A stretch of 64,000 nucleotides of DNA from Ophioceras dolichostomum (GCA_003049485.1 PYST01000108.1:18952-82951); one strand, 5' to 3'; numbered from the stretch's first letter, positions 35,301-47,843 are shown. The notes: generated by a model from the letters alone, not told the origin. A program made the numbers and translations.

Positions 35301-35576
35301 TCGACCACATAGTATTTGAAAGCTAGATCGAATCGCCCAATCGACCCCTGATTTTCGCACTGGTCTCTGTCCATCCCTGTCGGCCCCTCCCTCATGAACG
35401 ACGTCAATTCGTTTCGCGCCGCCCATTTTTGATTTCGCATTGCTGGGAATTGAGAGAAGCGGAGGCTCTCCGTTCGGTCGCATCCGGCGCGGGCTCCGAC
35501 CCGATTAGTCCCGGAGGTCCTATCTCGAGTCTCTGTCCTTCTCTTCTCCCCAGGCTGGTTTTAGTCGAGTCCCGCG
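32353..35576. other. 3.2 kb shared upstream region of two divergent Zn2Cys6 genes
   Basis: No coding frame is supported. Such long upstream regions are usual for fungal regulators with long leaders and upstream ORFs. The last 600 bases before 35577 contain CT-rich leader-like sequence and several short ATG frames. I did not find a clear palindromic CGG repeat that could be called an autoregulatory site. Confidence 0.5.
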
Positions 35577-37945
35577 ATGCCACGGTCGAGCTTTTCGGAC
35601 AACCCTTTGTTGCGGGTGTCGAGGCCAGTTTCGGCGTGTTCAAGATGTCAGCCCCACCCGCTCCCTTTCTGGTGCTTTCTTTGTTCGCTGTTTCTTTGTT
35701 CTCGATCTGCCGAGCCTCTGAGTACTGACTCCTTCTTTGTTCATTCAGGTCGAGCTGCCAAAGTGAAGGTGACTGATCGCTTCTTCCTGTTGGCCAATCC
35801 CGTGACGCTGCTAACGCCGCCTGTGTTTGGTGCCATTTTCAGTGCGATGGGAAGCTCCCTGCTTGTACGGCTTGTGAGAAGGCTGGACGCGAAAACGAGT
35901 GCTCTGCAGCTAATGACCAGTTTGCCCGTGGAAAGGAGAGAAGGTAGGTGACCTCACTCACCGGTCATTGTAGTGCAGCCGACACTTTGCTGATGTCTCG
36001 AGCCATTGTAGCTATGTCGCCGCGCTGGAACTCCGAGTCGAGAAGCTGGAAAGACGACTCAAATTCGCAAAGTCGAGGAAGGCCTCGATGGCAATGCATG
36101 ATCCAGATGTTCCACCAGCGCTGCAGGCCGATCGGAAGGACTCCCTTGCGAACATCCAAGATGCAATATATCGGAAGGCAGCCAGGAGGCGAGAAAACTC
36201 CGATGTCAACTCGCTGGTATCGGATTTCGGATTCCTGTAAGCATATCCCTCCCCCTTACCAGCAGCTCGAGCACAAACCCACCATCGGCAAGATCTCGCG
36301 AGGAAAGCATGCTCACTCTAATGCCCGTGTGCAAGATCTGTGAATGCGACCACGAGGGACTTTGAGCCTGCATTAAGCAACATGACCTTCTCCCGGCTGG
36401 TCCTTGCTGCAGCGACCAACGACCCCCTCCCAGACCCCGAGGATTTGGACCCTCCATCGCGCCAAACAGCTCTCGCTCTGGTGCAACACTACATGGACAA
36501 CGTCTACGCAGTATATCCTTGCTTCACTGCGGTGACGCTTCACTCGATCCTCGAGGCCCTCTATCAAGAAGGCGGCTGGCATGCAGTGCGCCCCTCGGAC
36601 CACTGGCTGTTTTACATGGCCCTCGCGATTGGGTCGACAGCGCAGAGCCGTAACTGTCAGGACGAATTCTACCACGCGGGCGTCCAGTACGCCGCCCAGG
36701 CGATGCGCTTTGCCGAGCGGGCTCTCACTCCTGGCCATGAAACCCAGATCCGCTCCCTGGCCATGCTCACGCAATATTCGATGTTCGACCCGGCCCACTT
36801 CGACGCTTGGCATCTCATTGGCTTCACATGCCGCGCAATAGTCGACCTGGGCTACCACCAGGACCCGTCCGAGTCGCAGCCAATGGATAAGGAGAAGCTC
36901 AACATGAGGCGGAAGCTTTTTTACTGCGTCTACGCGCTCGATCGGTCAGTAGTACAACCTTTGTCTGCTTTGCCATAGGGCCCATGAAGCTGACCTTGTC
37001 GCCCCATTTTCTAGCTCGATCAGCATGGTCCACGCGCGGGCGTTCTCTTTCACCGACGAAGCTATAAACGTCTCTCTACCGTCGATGACTGGGATGGGCC
37101 GCATCCCGTCCACGTCTGGGACCATCACAGGGCCCCAGTCGTCAGACCCGGCCATCTTGCTCTTCCAGCTGCGCCAGACGCAGTCGCACTGGTACCAGAC
37201 CCTCTTCCAGGGCGACCCCTCTGATCCGTTGCGCGACGCACCCTCGTACATCTGGCAGATGTGCCACGAAATGCGCGAATGGTCCGAGTCTCTTCCCGAC
37301 ACCCTCCCATCGGCAGTGCGGCAGATGTTCGACCTGGAGCTCAAGTACAGCTACGTCTACTGCATCGCGCCCAGCGGTCGGGCGCCAGTCATCACCGCCT
37401 ACGGCCGCGTGTTGATCTTCGAGTACGCCATTGCCTATGCCGACGCCGTCTTCGCCCTGGCCCATCACAACGAGCCGGTCCCACCCTGCGCCCTGATGAC
37501 GTACCATCAGGCGCTTAGGGCCTACTTCATGGGCTCGCAGTTCGTGGCCGTGATGCGTGACACGGGCGACGCCCTCCTCGCCGCGGGGCCAACGGGCCTG
37601 TCAGTCCCTGTGCCCTTGTCCCTGCCGGGCAAGGCTCCTCCGCCGCCGATCCCCCAGCGACGGGGCACCGGCGACAATCTGGAGCGCAGCGTAGCATGCA
37701 TCGAGAAGATGAGCGCCACGCTCAAAATGCTGGGCGATCGTTGGGACAACGCCAACGCGCTCAAGAGCAGCTTCGACATGCTCAGCGCCGACACCCTCGA
37801 GACGCTGAGAAAGCGTAAGGTTGCGAGGGACGAGGCCAAGGCCCACCAGGCCGAGCAGGCCGCCGCCCACCAGGCTCAACAAGCCCAGGTCCAGCAGGCC
37901 CAGGCCCAGCAGGCCCAGGCCCAGGCCCAAGCGCGTCAGCAGCAT

Positions 37946-37990
<45 letters not shown>

Positions 37991-38605
37991 CTCCAGCTCC
38001 AGCAACACCACCAGGCCCAGGCTGGCGGCCCCGCCCCCGCGCCCGGGTCCGTGCCCGGTGGCCCGCCGCAGATGCGCATGTCGCCGCCCCAGCCGCCCCC
38101 CCCTCAGTTTCACCAGCGGTCGCCCCAGCCTCAGCCTGGTATGGTGGTGACACCAGCCGGGCCGCACGGGGGCGGCATGTCAATGGTGTCGCTGCCGCCT
38201 GTCAACGTCAACGTCAACGTCAATGGCGGTGGCAATGGCAATGGCAATGGTGGCCAGACCATGGCCAACGGGGTTGGAATCGGCCAAGGGGGGTTGGTTA
38301 GCGCGATGCAACAACAACAACAGCAGCAGCAACGCCAGCATCAGATGCAACAGCAGATGCAGATGCACCATCAACATCGGCTTCAACAACAGCAGCCGCC
38401 TCAGCTCATGCCGCCTCAGCAAATGCCGCCTCAGCAGATGTCGCATCAGCAGCTCCAGCAGCAGCCGCCGCCGCTCGGCGCCGTGCCTCCCCTGCCACAG
38501 CACCCACAGCACTCACAGCACCCACAGCAAAACGCTCCGCAGCAGAACGTCGTCAATTGGGTCGGTGTCGACCTCGAGCAGATAATGCGGCAAGGCGGGA
38601 TTTAG
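35577..38605 (+). CDS. Zn2Cys6 transcription factor with poly-Gln tail (regulator B)
   Basis: Six exons: 35577-35646, 35749-35768, 35843-35943, 36012-36236, 36336-36944 and 37015-38605, in phase to 871 aa. The zinc cluster is assembled from three exons, one only 20 nt long: C21-x2-C24-x6-C31-x6-C38-x2-C41-x8-C50, with the basic RAAKVK loop. It is followed at once by the dimerisation helix SYVAALELRVEKLERRL. The middle domain (about 150-400) has DNVYAVYPCFTAVTLHSILEALYQ, LAMLTQYSMFDPAHFDAWHLIGFTCRAIVDLGYHQDP and MRRKLFYCVYALDRSISMVHARAFSF, the standard fungal-specific transcription factor domain. The C-terminal 270 residues are dominated by Gln, Ala, Pro and Met, with a (CAG)14 run and a VNVNVNGGGNGNGNGG repeat. 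No single long frame covers the zinc cluster, so the N-terminus depends on the splice model; the cysteine spacing supports it strongly. Confidence 0.87.
37946..37987 (+). repeat. (CAG)14 poly-glutamine repeat
   Basis: Fourteen uninterrupted CAG codons sit in the C-terminal region of regulator B, flanked by imperfect CAG/CAT/CAA units. Repeat-length change would be in frame. Confidence 0.95.
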
Positions 38606-39731
38606 TTGATCCCGTTGAACAACCTATCATACAATTGTTTCAATCCTTCCCCTTCCTTTCCACACTTTGAATGCGGGCCTGATTGTTTCTTCCACTCTCT
38701 TTCCGTCTCTCTTACTCTCTTCTTGTTCGCTTCTTTCATTCGCCCCTTCATTGTGACGCCTTCTTTTGATTTCACGCATTCGACGTCCGATACGCACATG
38801 CTATTTTGTACTGGCTGGGCTTGATGATTTGGATGATGATACCAACTGCTTTGCTCACGATATGAACGCCATTTGTTTTTTGTCGTTAACCCTCTTCACA
38901 TTTGTTATTTCCAGGTAGCCAGTCGTCTATAGATCGAAGAAATGGAGGATCACTTTCCCCGCCACTGGGTCATTCTCTCCCGTCCCGCCCTGTTGCCCAC
39001 CGCTTACCCACCTCAAGTACCCCGTGAACGGGACACATGCCGAGATCCACACCCAAGTTCACCCAGAAGCGGCACGGGAAAGGGCAGACTCGCATGTCTC
39101 TCCTCTTTGGACCAACCCACCCTACTCTCCCGCCGACTCCCACCAGATGTACCACTTGGAACCATCTACTGCTGCGTCTGTATCTCGAGGCTCAAACGGG
39201 ATGAACGGACCACGCATATGGAGCGTCCGGGTAGGAGCCGAGGCCAGACTGTGCTACCTAAGTATCGGTGTGAAACGAGTTTGGGAAACGCATTTCATGT
39301 TTGGAAAACCTAATTCTAGAGGGAACGAAACTCGTCAAACGTATATTTACTATGAAGAGAAGAAACAGAAAACGGCACAATCCGCGCGTCGTCGTCGGCA
39401 GAGGAGGGAAGTTGTTTGATGTCCATCCACCGTCAGAACGGCCATGCCCGCCACAGCCCACGCGACACGAGGTTGAAAATATGTACAACTGAAGAAATAA
39501 TAGAAGGAAGAGAGAGAGAGAGAAAGAGAGAGAAAAGCCCACCATTGAAGGACAGTGGGATGTCTCTTTTTTTGGTCTCATCGTGCCCATCGTCTCCGGA
39601 AACGTGCACCCCCCAGCCCCCTTTTCCCCCTCCCGACACTCGCACTCTTCATGTCACAAGCAGGTCCAAACTTGCACTCTCCGCTTTCCGCTCATGCGGT
39701 GCGCGCGAGAGATAGAGAGAAACGAAACGCT
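38606..39731. other. convergent intergenic region, no gene supported
   Basis: 3' ends of regulator B (+) and the cellobiohydrolase (-). A purine-rich GAGAGAAAGAGAGA stretch lies near 39511-39538. Nothing else is recognised. Confidence 0.5.
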
Positions 39732-41604
39732 TTACAAGCACTGAGAGTACCAGTCGTTGACGTAAGTGCAAGTGTACGGGCTCACGCACACCTTGCCGCC
39801 AGTCCAACCGTTACCGCCGCACTGGCCCCAGTGCGGCACGGTGCCGGCCGTCTGGGTCGGGTTCGAGCCCGTAGAAGTAGTAGTGCCGCCGTTGCCTCCC
39901 CCAGTGCTGCTGAACGTGCTGCCGATGGGGCCGAACTTGATGTTGGAGTACACGACCGTCGCGTCCGGGTACTGCGACTCCGTCTCGGCGGGGTCGCCCG
40001 AGGAGGTCGGGCAGTCGCCGCGCTTGGCGCCGGCGGCGGTAGAGCCGACGGGGTAGGTCGAGTCGAGCCACAGCATGTTGGCGTGGTGGTCGTTCCACAG
40101 CGACATGACGAGCACCATGCCGTCGGCCAATGCCTTGCCCATCTGCGCGAGCCCGCCCTTCTCGGCGAAGACGTTGCGGTCGCCAAAGGCCGTCTTCTGG
40201 GCGGAGCAGAACGGCTCGGTGATGGAGTTGCCGGAGACGCCGGCGATGTTGGACTGGGAGTTGGGGATCACCTTGCCGTTTTGGACGTAGAAGCGCTTGA
40301 TGTCTGAGAGGGCGCCGGCGGAGTTGGTGATGAATTGAGTGACGACGGTGACCTTCTTTGTCGAGTCGATGGTCATGCCTGAGCCTTTGCCGAAGAAGGT
40401 CGTGTTGCCCATGCGGTAGGAGTTGAAGTCGCATCCTGGGAGGAGGAGGGAGTTAGCCAGTTAGCAAGGCAAATGTACTTGACCGATGGCCCGGCGTGGG
40501 AGGCTGGGTAGGTGGAGGGAAGGAATAAATGCGTTGCCTGCTTGCTTGCTTACCATCGGGATCGCAGTCGCCAGCATAGCGAGTGGAAGAGTAAGTGCCG
40601 CCGCAGGCGTCGCCGGTGCAAGAGTGCTGGGCATTATTCGCGCATGGGTGCGGGGTGTAGGCGGTGGCCATGCTGTTGGCCTCCCAGATGTCCATCTCAG
40701 CGCAGCAGGAACCGAGGTTGCCGACGCCCGAGTTGGGGTCGTTGGACGACGGCTGCCAGCCCTCGACGTTGGCCTGTATTGTTTGATTGATGATATCACG
40801 TCAGAGGAGCTGTCCACTATTAAGGGAGGATGAACAGACTACTTGTGAAGAACTGGATGGAAGGGGAGAAAAGGGAAGGAAAGATATCTTACCGCGCCGT
40901 TGATGAACTTCAGATCACGGGGGCATTGCGAGTCGCAGTAGCCGGTGCCGTACTTGGCGCCGGCCTTGTTGCCGGAGTATTTCGACATGCCTCCCTGTTT
41001 ATTGGTTTATCGTCAGCGGTTAGGAGTGAACTCACCTGTAGTTCCCGAAATCAGGGCTTCCTGCCTCTTCTCTTGTCTTCTCGGGGTAATCACTTACATC
41101 AGCAGCCATGGACACGAAGTAAACAGCGCCGTTAAGGCCGCAAGGCAGCTGCGAGACGTCGACGTCGAAGGTGAACTCGTTGCCGAGCAGGTTGAACATC
41201 TGGTACTGGGTATCGGACGCCATGAGGTACAGGCGCGAGCCGACGTTCTTCTGCGTCGAGGTGGTCACGAACTTGAGCGACAGGGCGTTGCCGCTGGTGG
41301 TGGCACCGTAGGTGGACGCGTACTGGGCGCCGTCGAGGCAGCAGGCGGCCGCGCAGGCAGTGTTGGACGTGCAGATGCTGGTGTCCCACGTGTTGCCCGT
41401 GTAGCAGTTGGTCGTGCCCGTGGTCCGGTGCGTCCAGCGCCAGTTGGCGTCGATCACCACCGACCCGCTCTGGGAGGTGCAGGACCCGCCCGAGGAGCAC
41501 TTGGACCACGACAGGCTCGGGTGCGTCTCCGCCGTGAGCGTGCACACCTGCTGCGCCTTCACGACGCTGAAGAGCGCCGCGAGTGCGGAGATCTTGCGCA
41601 TCAT
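39732..41604 (-). CDS. GH7 cellobiohydrolase I with C-terminal CBM1
   Basis: Four exons: 41604-41098, 40994-40893, 40773-40554 and 40435-39732, giving 510 aa, the normal length for a CBHI with linker and CBM1. It hydrolyses crystalline cellulose from reducing ends, releasing cellobiose. Residues 1-17 are the signal peptide (cut after VVKA, mature N-terminal Gln). The catalytic motif CCAEMDIWEAN places Glu229, Asp231 and Glu234; minus the 17-residue signal these are 212, 214 and 217, the same numbers as the nucleophile, assisting Asp and acid/base of Trichoderma reesei Cel7A. The catalytic domain ends near YSNIKFGPIGSTF. A Gly/Thr/Ser/Asn/Pro linker follows, then the CBM1 (HWGQCGGNGWTG ... YVNDWYSQCL) with its aromatic face Trp, Tyr and Tyr/Trp. 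It is extracellular. Expression is presumably cellulose-induced and glucose-repressed, as in the family; no regulator site is proven here. Confidence 0.96.
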
Positions 41605-41798
41605 CTTGGAGGGAGGAGGTCGAGGAAGGAGAGATGCGTGGATATCTGTTTATGAAAGGTATGTGTCGGAGGAAAGACGCTCAACCGGGAGATGTGGCGA
41701 GGAACGCACTAGAAAGGCTGGGTGAAGAGGCAAGCCGAGCTGTGGGATGAGGAGCAGGTTTCGGGTTGGCGATGCTCGAGGGAGAGGACCGCGTCAAC

Positions 41799-41805
41799 CT
41801 TTATA
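41799..41805 (-). promoter_or_regulatory. TATA box of the cellobiohydrolase gene
   Basis: TATAAAG on the minus strand, about 195 bases before ATG 41604. Two CTGGAG elements further upstream (about 42228-42241 on the plus strand) fit the loose SYGGRG carbon-repressor consensus but are weak evidence. Confidence 0.5.
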
Positions 41806-44800
41806 CCAGGCGTGGTTTCTACTGCCGCGGTCTTCTGGGAGGGTGATCGCCGTCATGGGAAAGTGGAAAGCACAGACCGGGACCGGGACATGGGAATCCA
41901 AAGCCGAAAACTAGGCTCAGGCTCGTCAGTCATGACAGATCTCCCTCATTCCGTTGGCGCTCTCGCTTCCACGACGGCGTCCCTTTGAGAACAAGTGCGA
42001 CGGGAACCGGCCCGTCGCAGAGTCATGGGCAACGTCAGGGAGACATGCTTGGAGTGGGTAGCCACCGTTGTGGTCTCAGAGGGTTGCCAAGTCCTGTAAC
42101 GGATCATTTGGGAAGACTCGCCGGTCTGGTGAGCGTAGGAACACCGCGGGAACCTTGTAGGAACCCATCGACTTGTGTGCTCCCTTTCCATGCTCGTGGC
42201 CGACCTTTCTCCCTGGCTTGATTGGAGGCTGGAGACTGGAGACAGGGTGGCCAACGTCGGTACCCCTCGACTACCCCTGGAGAGGTATTCCAGGTCTAAA
42301 CCAGGGAACCCCGGAAAAGCTTGTGGTGGGGAAACGATCAGCGAGGGTCAGGCCTGATGGGATCAGCCAGTCAGCCAGTCCCTTCCGCAGTCCGTCCGAC
42401 CTATCCGGCATCGGTATGGTGTTCTGTGGTTGTCAGGTACCGCGGAAGGAGCATTGCCATGGCTGTGGCGACGCCACATCTGGGCTGTCGAAACAGAATC
42501 ATGAGCTCGCCCTCAGTGGCTGATGGGGGGAGGCTGCCCTGGTCGTCGTGAGGAGTCCATCCTGCCAAGAGCTGTGGTGGGTGGGGAGAAGTGGTCTTTT
42601 TTGCGGGGTACATACAGGAGAACCAGCACAAAGCTGGGGGATCACTAAGGACTCTTCCGCTATTGCTGGAAAAGCTTGGCGGGATCGATGGACCGATCTG
42701 GAGTGAATGGTGACCGGGAAATGATAAGGCCAGTCCGCCAAGGGATTTCCCCAACGTCGAGCGGCTGGCGCCGGTTGACGATTGGAGGCTTTTTCGACCT
42801 CAGGGTTTCACGGAGGCTACCTACCGAGTGCAACTCCGACCGTCCAACGAATGGTGGGATGGGGCCATTTAAGGCCATCTCGGCCAGTTTTTGGGTTAGT
42901 TCTTCGCCCTAACTTCAGCGTGAGGTTGTATCTACCGCATCGCATCCCAGTTCAGTTGCGCCCATTGCCCAAAGAACTCGCGCACATCGACGCGAGCTAC
43001 GTTGTACAAGTATGTAATGTTGGGTGGAGGGCAGGCTCCAGTCCTTTCCCCACATTCTCGGCCTCGAGTCCCTGAAAAGGGGATCGACGCCGTCGCGGCC
43101 GCGAATATCGCCTTGGTCTTGTGACAATAACCTCCTTCGCTTTGTTCATGTTTTCTTTCTAAGGTTCTCGCGCCAACGCACCGAACTGCCGGCCATGGGT
43201 TGGGTGCGAGACGAATGTCATGGATCCCATAACCCACACTCCTCCGTTTTCCTTTCTTTTCTAGGCTTGTGCTCTCTTCAATGGATGTTGGTCGCTACGC
43301 GAGTGCCGCCCTGGCCCACATGACAGGCTCAAAGGCCGATGGAACTCCTGCTTTCCCGACCTGATGATGATGCTGATGAGGGGGGCCTGTTCCCCATCCG
43401 GGGAATGTTTGCGGAAGCAGTAGTGCTGCTCACACCACGCTACCTGAGAGCATTACCAGTCCCGCATTCCCGTCACCAACCGACTGTCACGTTCTCGGTG
43501 CTATTTTCCTTCGTGTGCATCTTGCTTCCCCGCATCGCAGGCGTTGCGTTCGTCGTCCGTTTCTGCCTCCTTGATCCTCCCATGATGATGGGGCCGAGGT
43601 CGCAGATAGATCATCTTTCCGACATGAAGTGCCCTCCTTCACAATATTGGCCATTATCAGAATACGCTGCTCATCTCGGCATCCGGATCATGGAGAAGTC
43701 AGGGAAGCAGGCAGGCATGCTTGAAGCAGCCAGTTGATTGCGATGACGACCACGTGCGAGATTTCTCCTGCTCTTTGCCAAGTCTGCTCGATATGCCGGA
43801 CAGCAGGGCAAGCTCATCATCTGGTCACTTCGACAGGGCGCTACCAAGTTACTGTCAGATCTTCGGCCGGATACCTGCACACACTTTCTTCGTCATCAAA
43901 GCATCCCTTCATATCATATTCAAGAGTAAGGGGCTCTTCTCCCGATACTACAGTGGCTAAGTCACAGCGGCTCGGTATTGACCTCCTGCGCCGCCTCTAC
44001 TTTCACGGTAGCGAGACGGAAGCAAGGGAGAGGACACGACCTACTCTCCCGCCGCTGATCATTATCGTCTCCCAACAAAAACACACGTCCCCTGGTGGGA
44101 CTTTCGGTTCAGTTTACCGGGAATTCGCCAATTTCAAGAACTTGTCTATCCCTGCCTTTGTCCCGCCCGTCGTCATGTCGGAAGCCTGTGCGCTCCTCCA
44201 ATCTACATCGTCATCTCCTCCTGCTTCACACTCGAATGGAGACTCCTCTGGAAAGGTTGGAAGGGGACACGCCTTTCCCGTCCCCGATATGCCAAAGACT
44301 CGGCTGAGGTCACCGCTGACTCGCCACTCGCCCGCAAGCCACCTTTCTCCATGCCTGTCTGCCTGCCCATCTTCGGACCTGCATATAATTGCATGCATGC
44401 TTTCTGTCTTCCTTGACTGGGTCCTCCCTCCGGTGGTGGCCTCCCACCAGTGGAGGCTGAGTTGCCTTCGATGATACGACGGCTGACGTCTTTCGGGCCT
44501 GGTTCCGACGTGCTCGCTCCACGTGTCCTAGCCCCAACGCGGCCTCTGACCCCCTCGTCGGAACTCGTTGTGCCGCCCTGACAGGCTGCGTCACTAACAG
44601 GTCAGCTTGGAACCAAAGATCGATGCTTGACTCTGGATTCTGGGCATTTTCAGCCTCCGGAATGTAGGTCCGGCTTTGCAGATTTTTGTTCTTTGCTTAC
44701 ATATCCCCCAACATATGCTCAGGGTATACTATTATTACAATAAGCCAACTTTGTACATGTTTTTACATCGGCATTCCTCCTCCACCCAACGGAGCGAACT

Positions 44801-44963
44801 GGTCTCGCTTCCATCCCCTTGAACTCTCGTTCATCTCCACCTCAATGTCATCTCTTGATCCCCGGTCCTAGTCGAGTGTCCCCTATAACCCAAATTAGAC
44901 CCTGACTGACTGACAGCTGCAGATGAGATGAACTACCCATAAACTTGCGTCGTGTCTTGTCCA
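41806..44963. other. 3.2 kb upstream of the cellobiohydrolase gene, no gene supported
   Basis: A long non-coding stretch with only short or antisense-like frames (for example 43734-44474, 246 codons, no family resemblance). It presumably contains the cellobiohydrolase promoter at its left end. I found no clear GGCTAA-type activator site by eye. Confidence 0.5.
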
Positions 44964-45425
44964 CTAATGAATCTTCGGGGAGGTCCTGCCACTTCGGGTC
45001 TCCTCCTGTGTCGTGTAGATGGCCCGTGGAGCGAATGGGCTGGAGAATATGTGCCTGTTGTTTGGTCGGACAAGTGTCGTCGTCGCCGGCCGGTTGTACA
45101 TCGCCCTCTTCATGTCGGCAGGCGGCGATCGGGGCGGCGATCGGGAAGGCGAGGAAGAGGAGTAGCAGGGGATCGAGCTCTTCTTGACGATGGGCGGCTT
45201 CTTCGGTGTCAGACCTTTCTCGAGGTCGAGGTCTCGCTCAGGTTCGGCGAGGGTGTTGAAGCCTCGGCGCCGCCTTTTGCCCCAGCGAACCCACTGATAT
45301 TCGGTACTAGCGAGCAAGATAAGTGGAATCCAACAGAAGCATATGCTTAGCACTAACACGACCGTGATCGCGAGACTTCGGGCACGAGAGTATCTTTCGT
45401 CGGCTGGCGTCTGGAATGATGGCAT
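44964..45425 (-). CDS. small single-pass membrane protein, orphan candidate
   Basis: A 153 aa frame from ATG 45425. Residues 18-41 (LAITVVLVLSICFCWIPLILLAS) form one transmembrane helix preceded by an Arg-rich segment. A basic stretch (GKRRRRGF) follows, then a long Ser/Pro-rich tail with SPSRSPPRSPP and an Arg/Thr-rich end. Basic residues lie on both sides, so topology is unclear. I recognise no family. Coding status rests on one well-formed helix and a coherent frame; there is no intron signal to support it. Confidence 0.45.
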   Translation of the reverse strand: MPSFQTPADERYSRARSLAITVVLVLSICFCWIPLILLASTEYQWVRWGKRRRRGFNTLAEPERDLDLEKGLTPKKPPIVKKSSIPCYSSSSPSRSPPRSPPADMKRAMYNRPATTTLVRPNNRHIFSSPFAPRAIYTTQEETRSGRTSPKIH

Positions 45426-46307
45426 CTTGTTGCGTCTCGTGGGACTGCTCCTAAGCTTGATAGCACGTTTGGTGTTAACAGAAATCCGCGCAGGGATGAG
45501 TACGGTACCACGTCATGAACGGAATCATGCACATTGCAGGAACAGAACAGCTTCTAAGTAGTCTCGAGGGATGCGGGGCATGCAGGGCAGACAGGTGGCT
45601 GGGTTACGGTGAAGTCAATGGTATAACACGTCATGCCCGCTCGCCCTTGTGGCTGGGACAGAACCCCAATTAAATTCCACTGCGAGTGGTGGTCTCGAGC
45701 ACGGGCAAGGGCTGCCCTGCGAGACCGCAACGAGGTTCCGGTAGCAGCAGTGCTTGTAACGATCATGCCGTGCTCTCATCCGTCATGGAATTCAAGGAGG
45801 ACCGTGGGTGACTCCGCTACCACGAGAACTCTGGGATCAAGCACATGCGTGGTTCGATTCTACCAGCCACGTCTTTGTTGCATATCAGGGTCCAGTGCTG
45901 CATCGGCCGGACTGAGCGCGGGTCTGGCTCTGGGTCTGGCTCTGGGTTGGCTCTCGTTCTGGACCACTGCCACCAGCGCTGCCATAACGACGGGCATTTG
46001 TGCTGCGCCTGAAATATGGATCCGGGTTGGGACGAAACAAAAGACTAACTTCAGTAACGGATTGTTCCCTCACAATGAGAAAACGGCGAGACAAAGCCCG
46101 TTCTCTAACAATGAATTCTGTCAATGTAATATGATGTGAGAAGTGCCCAATGAACATGTCAACCATGTTTTATAGTTAAAAGCACTTCACACAACAAGCT
46201 CTGTAGGCGAACCGAAGTAAGTGTTCCGGTACCATAAAGGTGTGAAGTATCTCACAGAACTCACTAGGAACCGCGATACAACATCGACTAAGATTCACAC
46301 CTCCAGA
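45426..46307. other. intergenic, no gene supported
   Basis: It lies between two divergent small membrane-protein candidates. A GGCTCTGGGTCT-type imperfect repeat (about 45925-45955) creates Leu/Ala/Gly-rich or Gln/Ser/Thr-rich short frames that look like composition artefacts. The GGTTCGATTC at 45852 resembles a tRNA B-box, but no cloverleaf fits around it. Confidence 0.45.
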
Positions 46308-47198
46308 ATGTCGAGCCTCACTTTTATGACGACCCTGGTAGGGCTGATCGGCTCATCGACCGCATCCCCCATATCCATCTGATTCCTAGCCCAGGCGAAC
46401 CAAGCCACTGGAGACTTCATCCTCTCCGCACGCGAGGGGCCGACCGCACAACCCGGTACCGACCTGGACACAGCCGCCGTCGTGGGCATCATCATCGCCT
46501 GCAGCGCCATCTTTGGTCTGGTGTGTCTGCTTTGCTACAACGCAGCTCCGGAGAATAAAGGTGAGGGAGGCAGTAGTCAGGCAGGAACGAGTGAAAGCTG
46601 TCGGCCGATCATCTCCCCAGCCCTCGTCGTCCGCACGCGGAAAGAAGAAGGCTTCGTCCAGTACCAGGAGACTGCTTGGAATAAAAGCTCTGCGGTGAAG
46701 AGGAAATCCACTGCTAGTAGGTTCGCCACCAAGCTTGGTAGTAGCAAGGCTCGCGGGACTCGTGAGGCGGGGGCTGACAGGGACGTCGTCGCGGGCGGGC
46801 CCGTGGCGATGCGCGCTGAGCGGCTGCCTCGTGAGGAGATGCTCCCAAAGGAGCTGCCACCGGTTGCTCAGGTCGTAGAGGACGACGACGACGACTGGGC
46901 TGAAGGCGAGGAGGAGTTGGAGGATACTCATAGGCCGGCGACTCCCACGCCACCGCCGTTTGATCACCCCGAGGCTGCCGCTTCGACCATGACCTTGAGC
47001 GAGGAGTCCAGATGGAAGAGGTCGGTGAGGATCTCGATAAAGAGCAAGAACACCACCATTTTTGCGAGGAGGCAACGGCCCGGGAGGTCGTGCACGGGAC
47101 GAGACGCCCTTGAGAACACTCGTCTGTCGAGTTTGCATTTGTATTGTATAATTAGCAAAAAAGGAGTTTCTTTTTTGTCTTGGATCTTGATTTTGTAA
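46308..47198 (+). CDS. putative single-pass membrane protein, orphan candidate
   Basis: Proposed model: exon 46308-46337, a 57 nt intron (GTAGGG donor, CTGAT branch, CCCAG acceptor at 46394), exon 46395-47198, 277 aa. Without splicing the frame from ATG 46308 stops at 46380. After splicing, a short N-terminal part is followed by a transmembrane helix (TAAVVGIIIACSAIFGLVCLLCY). A long cytoplasmic-looking tail comes next, with basic (SSAVKRKSTASRF) and acidic (VEDDDDDWAEGEEELED) parts and PATPTPPPFDHPE. The last 50 residues are less coding-like and may hide another intron. No family is recognised. An antisense frame of 338 codons covers the same interval but has poor composition, so I favour this strand. 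Confidence 0.4.
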
Positions 47199-47843
47199 GA
47201 ACCACCAACTCGTGAAGTAGGTGGACCAGTGCTTAGTGATAGTATTCACTCTTAAGTCTTTCTGGTGTGTTGGTCCGTGATGAGAGCTGGTTGCGTAAGA
47301 ATTGATGGACACCCAGGGCCTTTTGTGATGCTGAGGACACTCCCCTGTAGGTAGCTCACGAATGAGGGCTCTGAGCCTCTGGCGGATAGTAGGATGAACC
47401 ACCTTGCCACTGTGGTAGCGACTGAGTTCAGGAAAGCCAGAGCCGCGATGGGCCGTGGTGGAACAGAGCTATGGGTTCTCAATAACCTCGTGGCAAGGAT
47501 CCAAGTCGTCAGCGATACACGATGAGAGCAGGTGGATCCAATGGTGGGAAGGGGCCTGTCTCAAGTGCGTGACGTCCATTCGAGGGAACTGTCGCTCACC
47601 GGTCCTATCATACAGGCAAAATACTAGTGCCCCCTTGGCAGATAGTAAGTATTATGAGGTCCATCACGCGATGTGTCCGCCCGAATTTGACGCGTCGCGG
47701 TTTCCCTCTCGCTTCACTCAAAGAGTTTAGTCCTCTTCCCCAGCGTGCTTCTTCACCGCGTCAACTGAACGCACAAATTTCTCTTCTTCCTTCCACCAAA
47801 AAAAATATCATCCCCCCCAAAAAAAGACACCACCACACTCAAA
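47199..47843. other. intergenic, no gene seen
   Basis: The right end has A- and C-rich homopolymer runs (CCAAAAAAAA, CCCCCCAAAAAAA) and a CAC-rich segment before ATG 47844, which resembles a fungal 5' leader. Confidence 0.5.

Noticed and set aside
43734..44474. 246-codon plus-strand frame upstream of the cellobiohydrolase gene
   Set aside because: No recognisable domain, random-like Ser/Pro/His content, no splice or promoter support.
45846..45875. GGTTCGATTC resembling a tRNA B-box
   Set aside because: No matching A-box, T-arm pairing or acceptor stem can be drawn around it.
46386..47402. 338-codon minus-strand frame
   Set aside because: It overlaps the membrane-protein candidate at 46308-47198, lacks any motif and has shadow-like composition.
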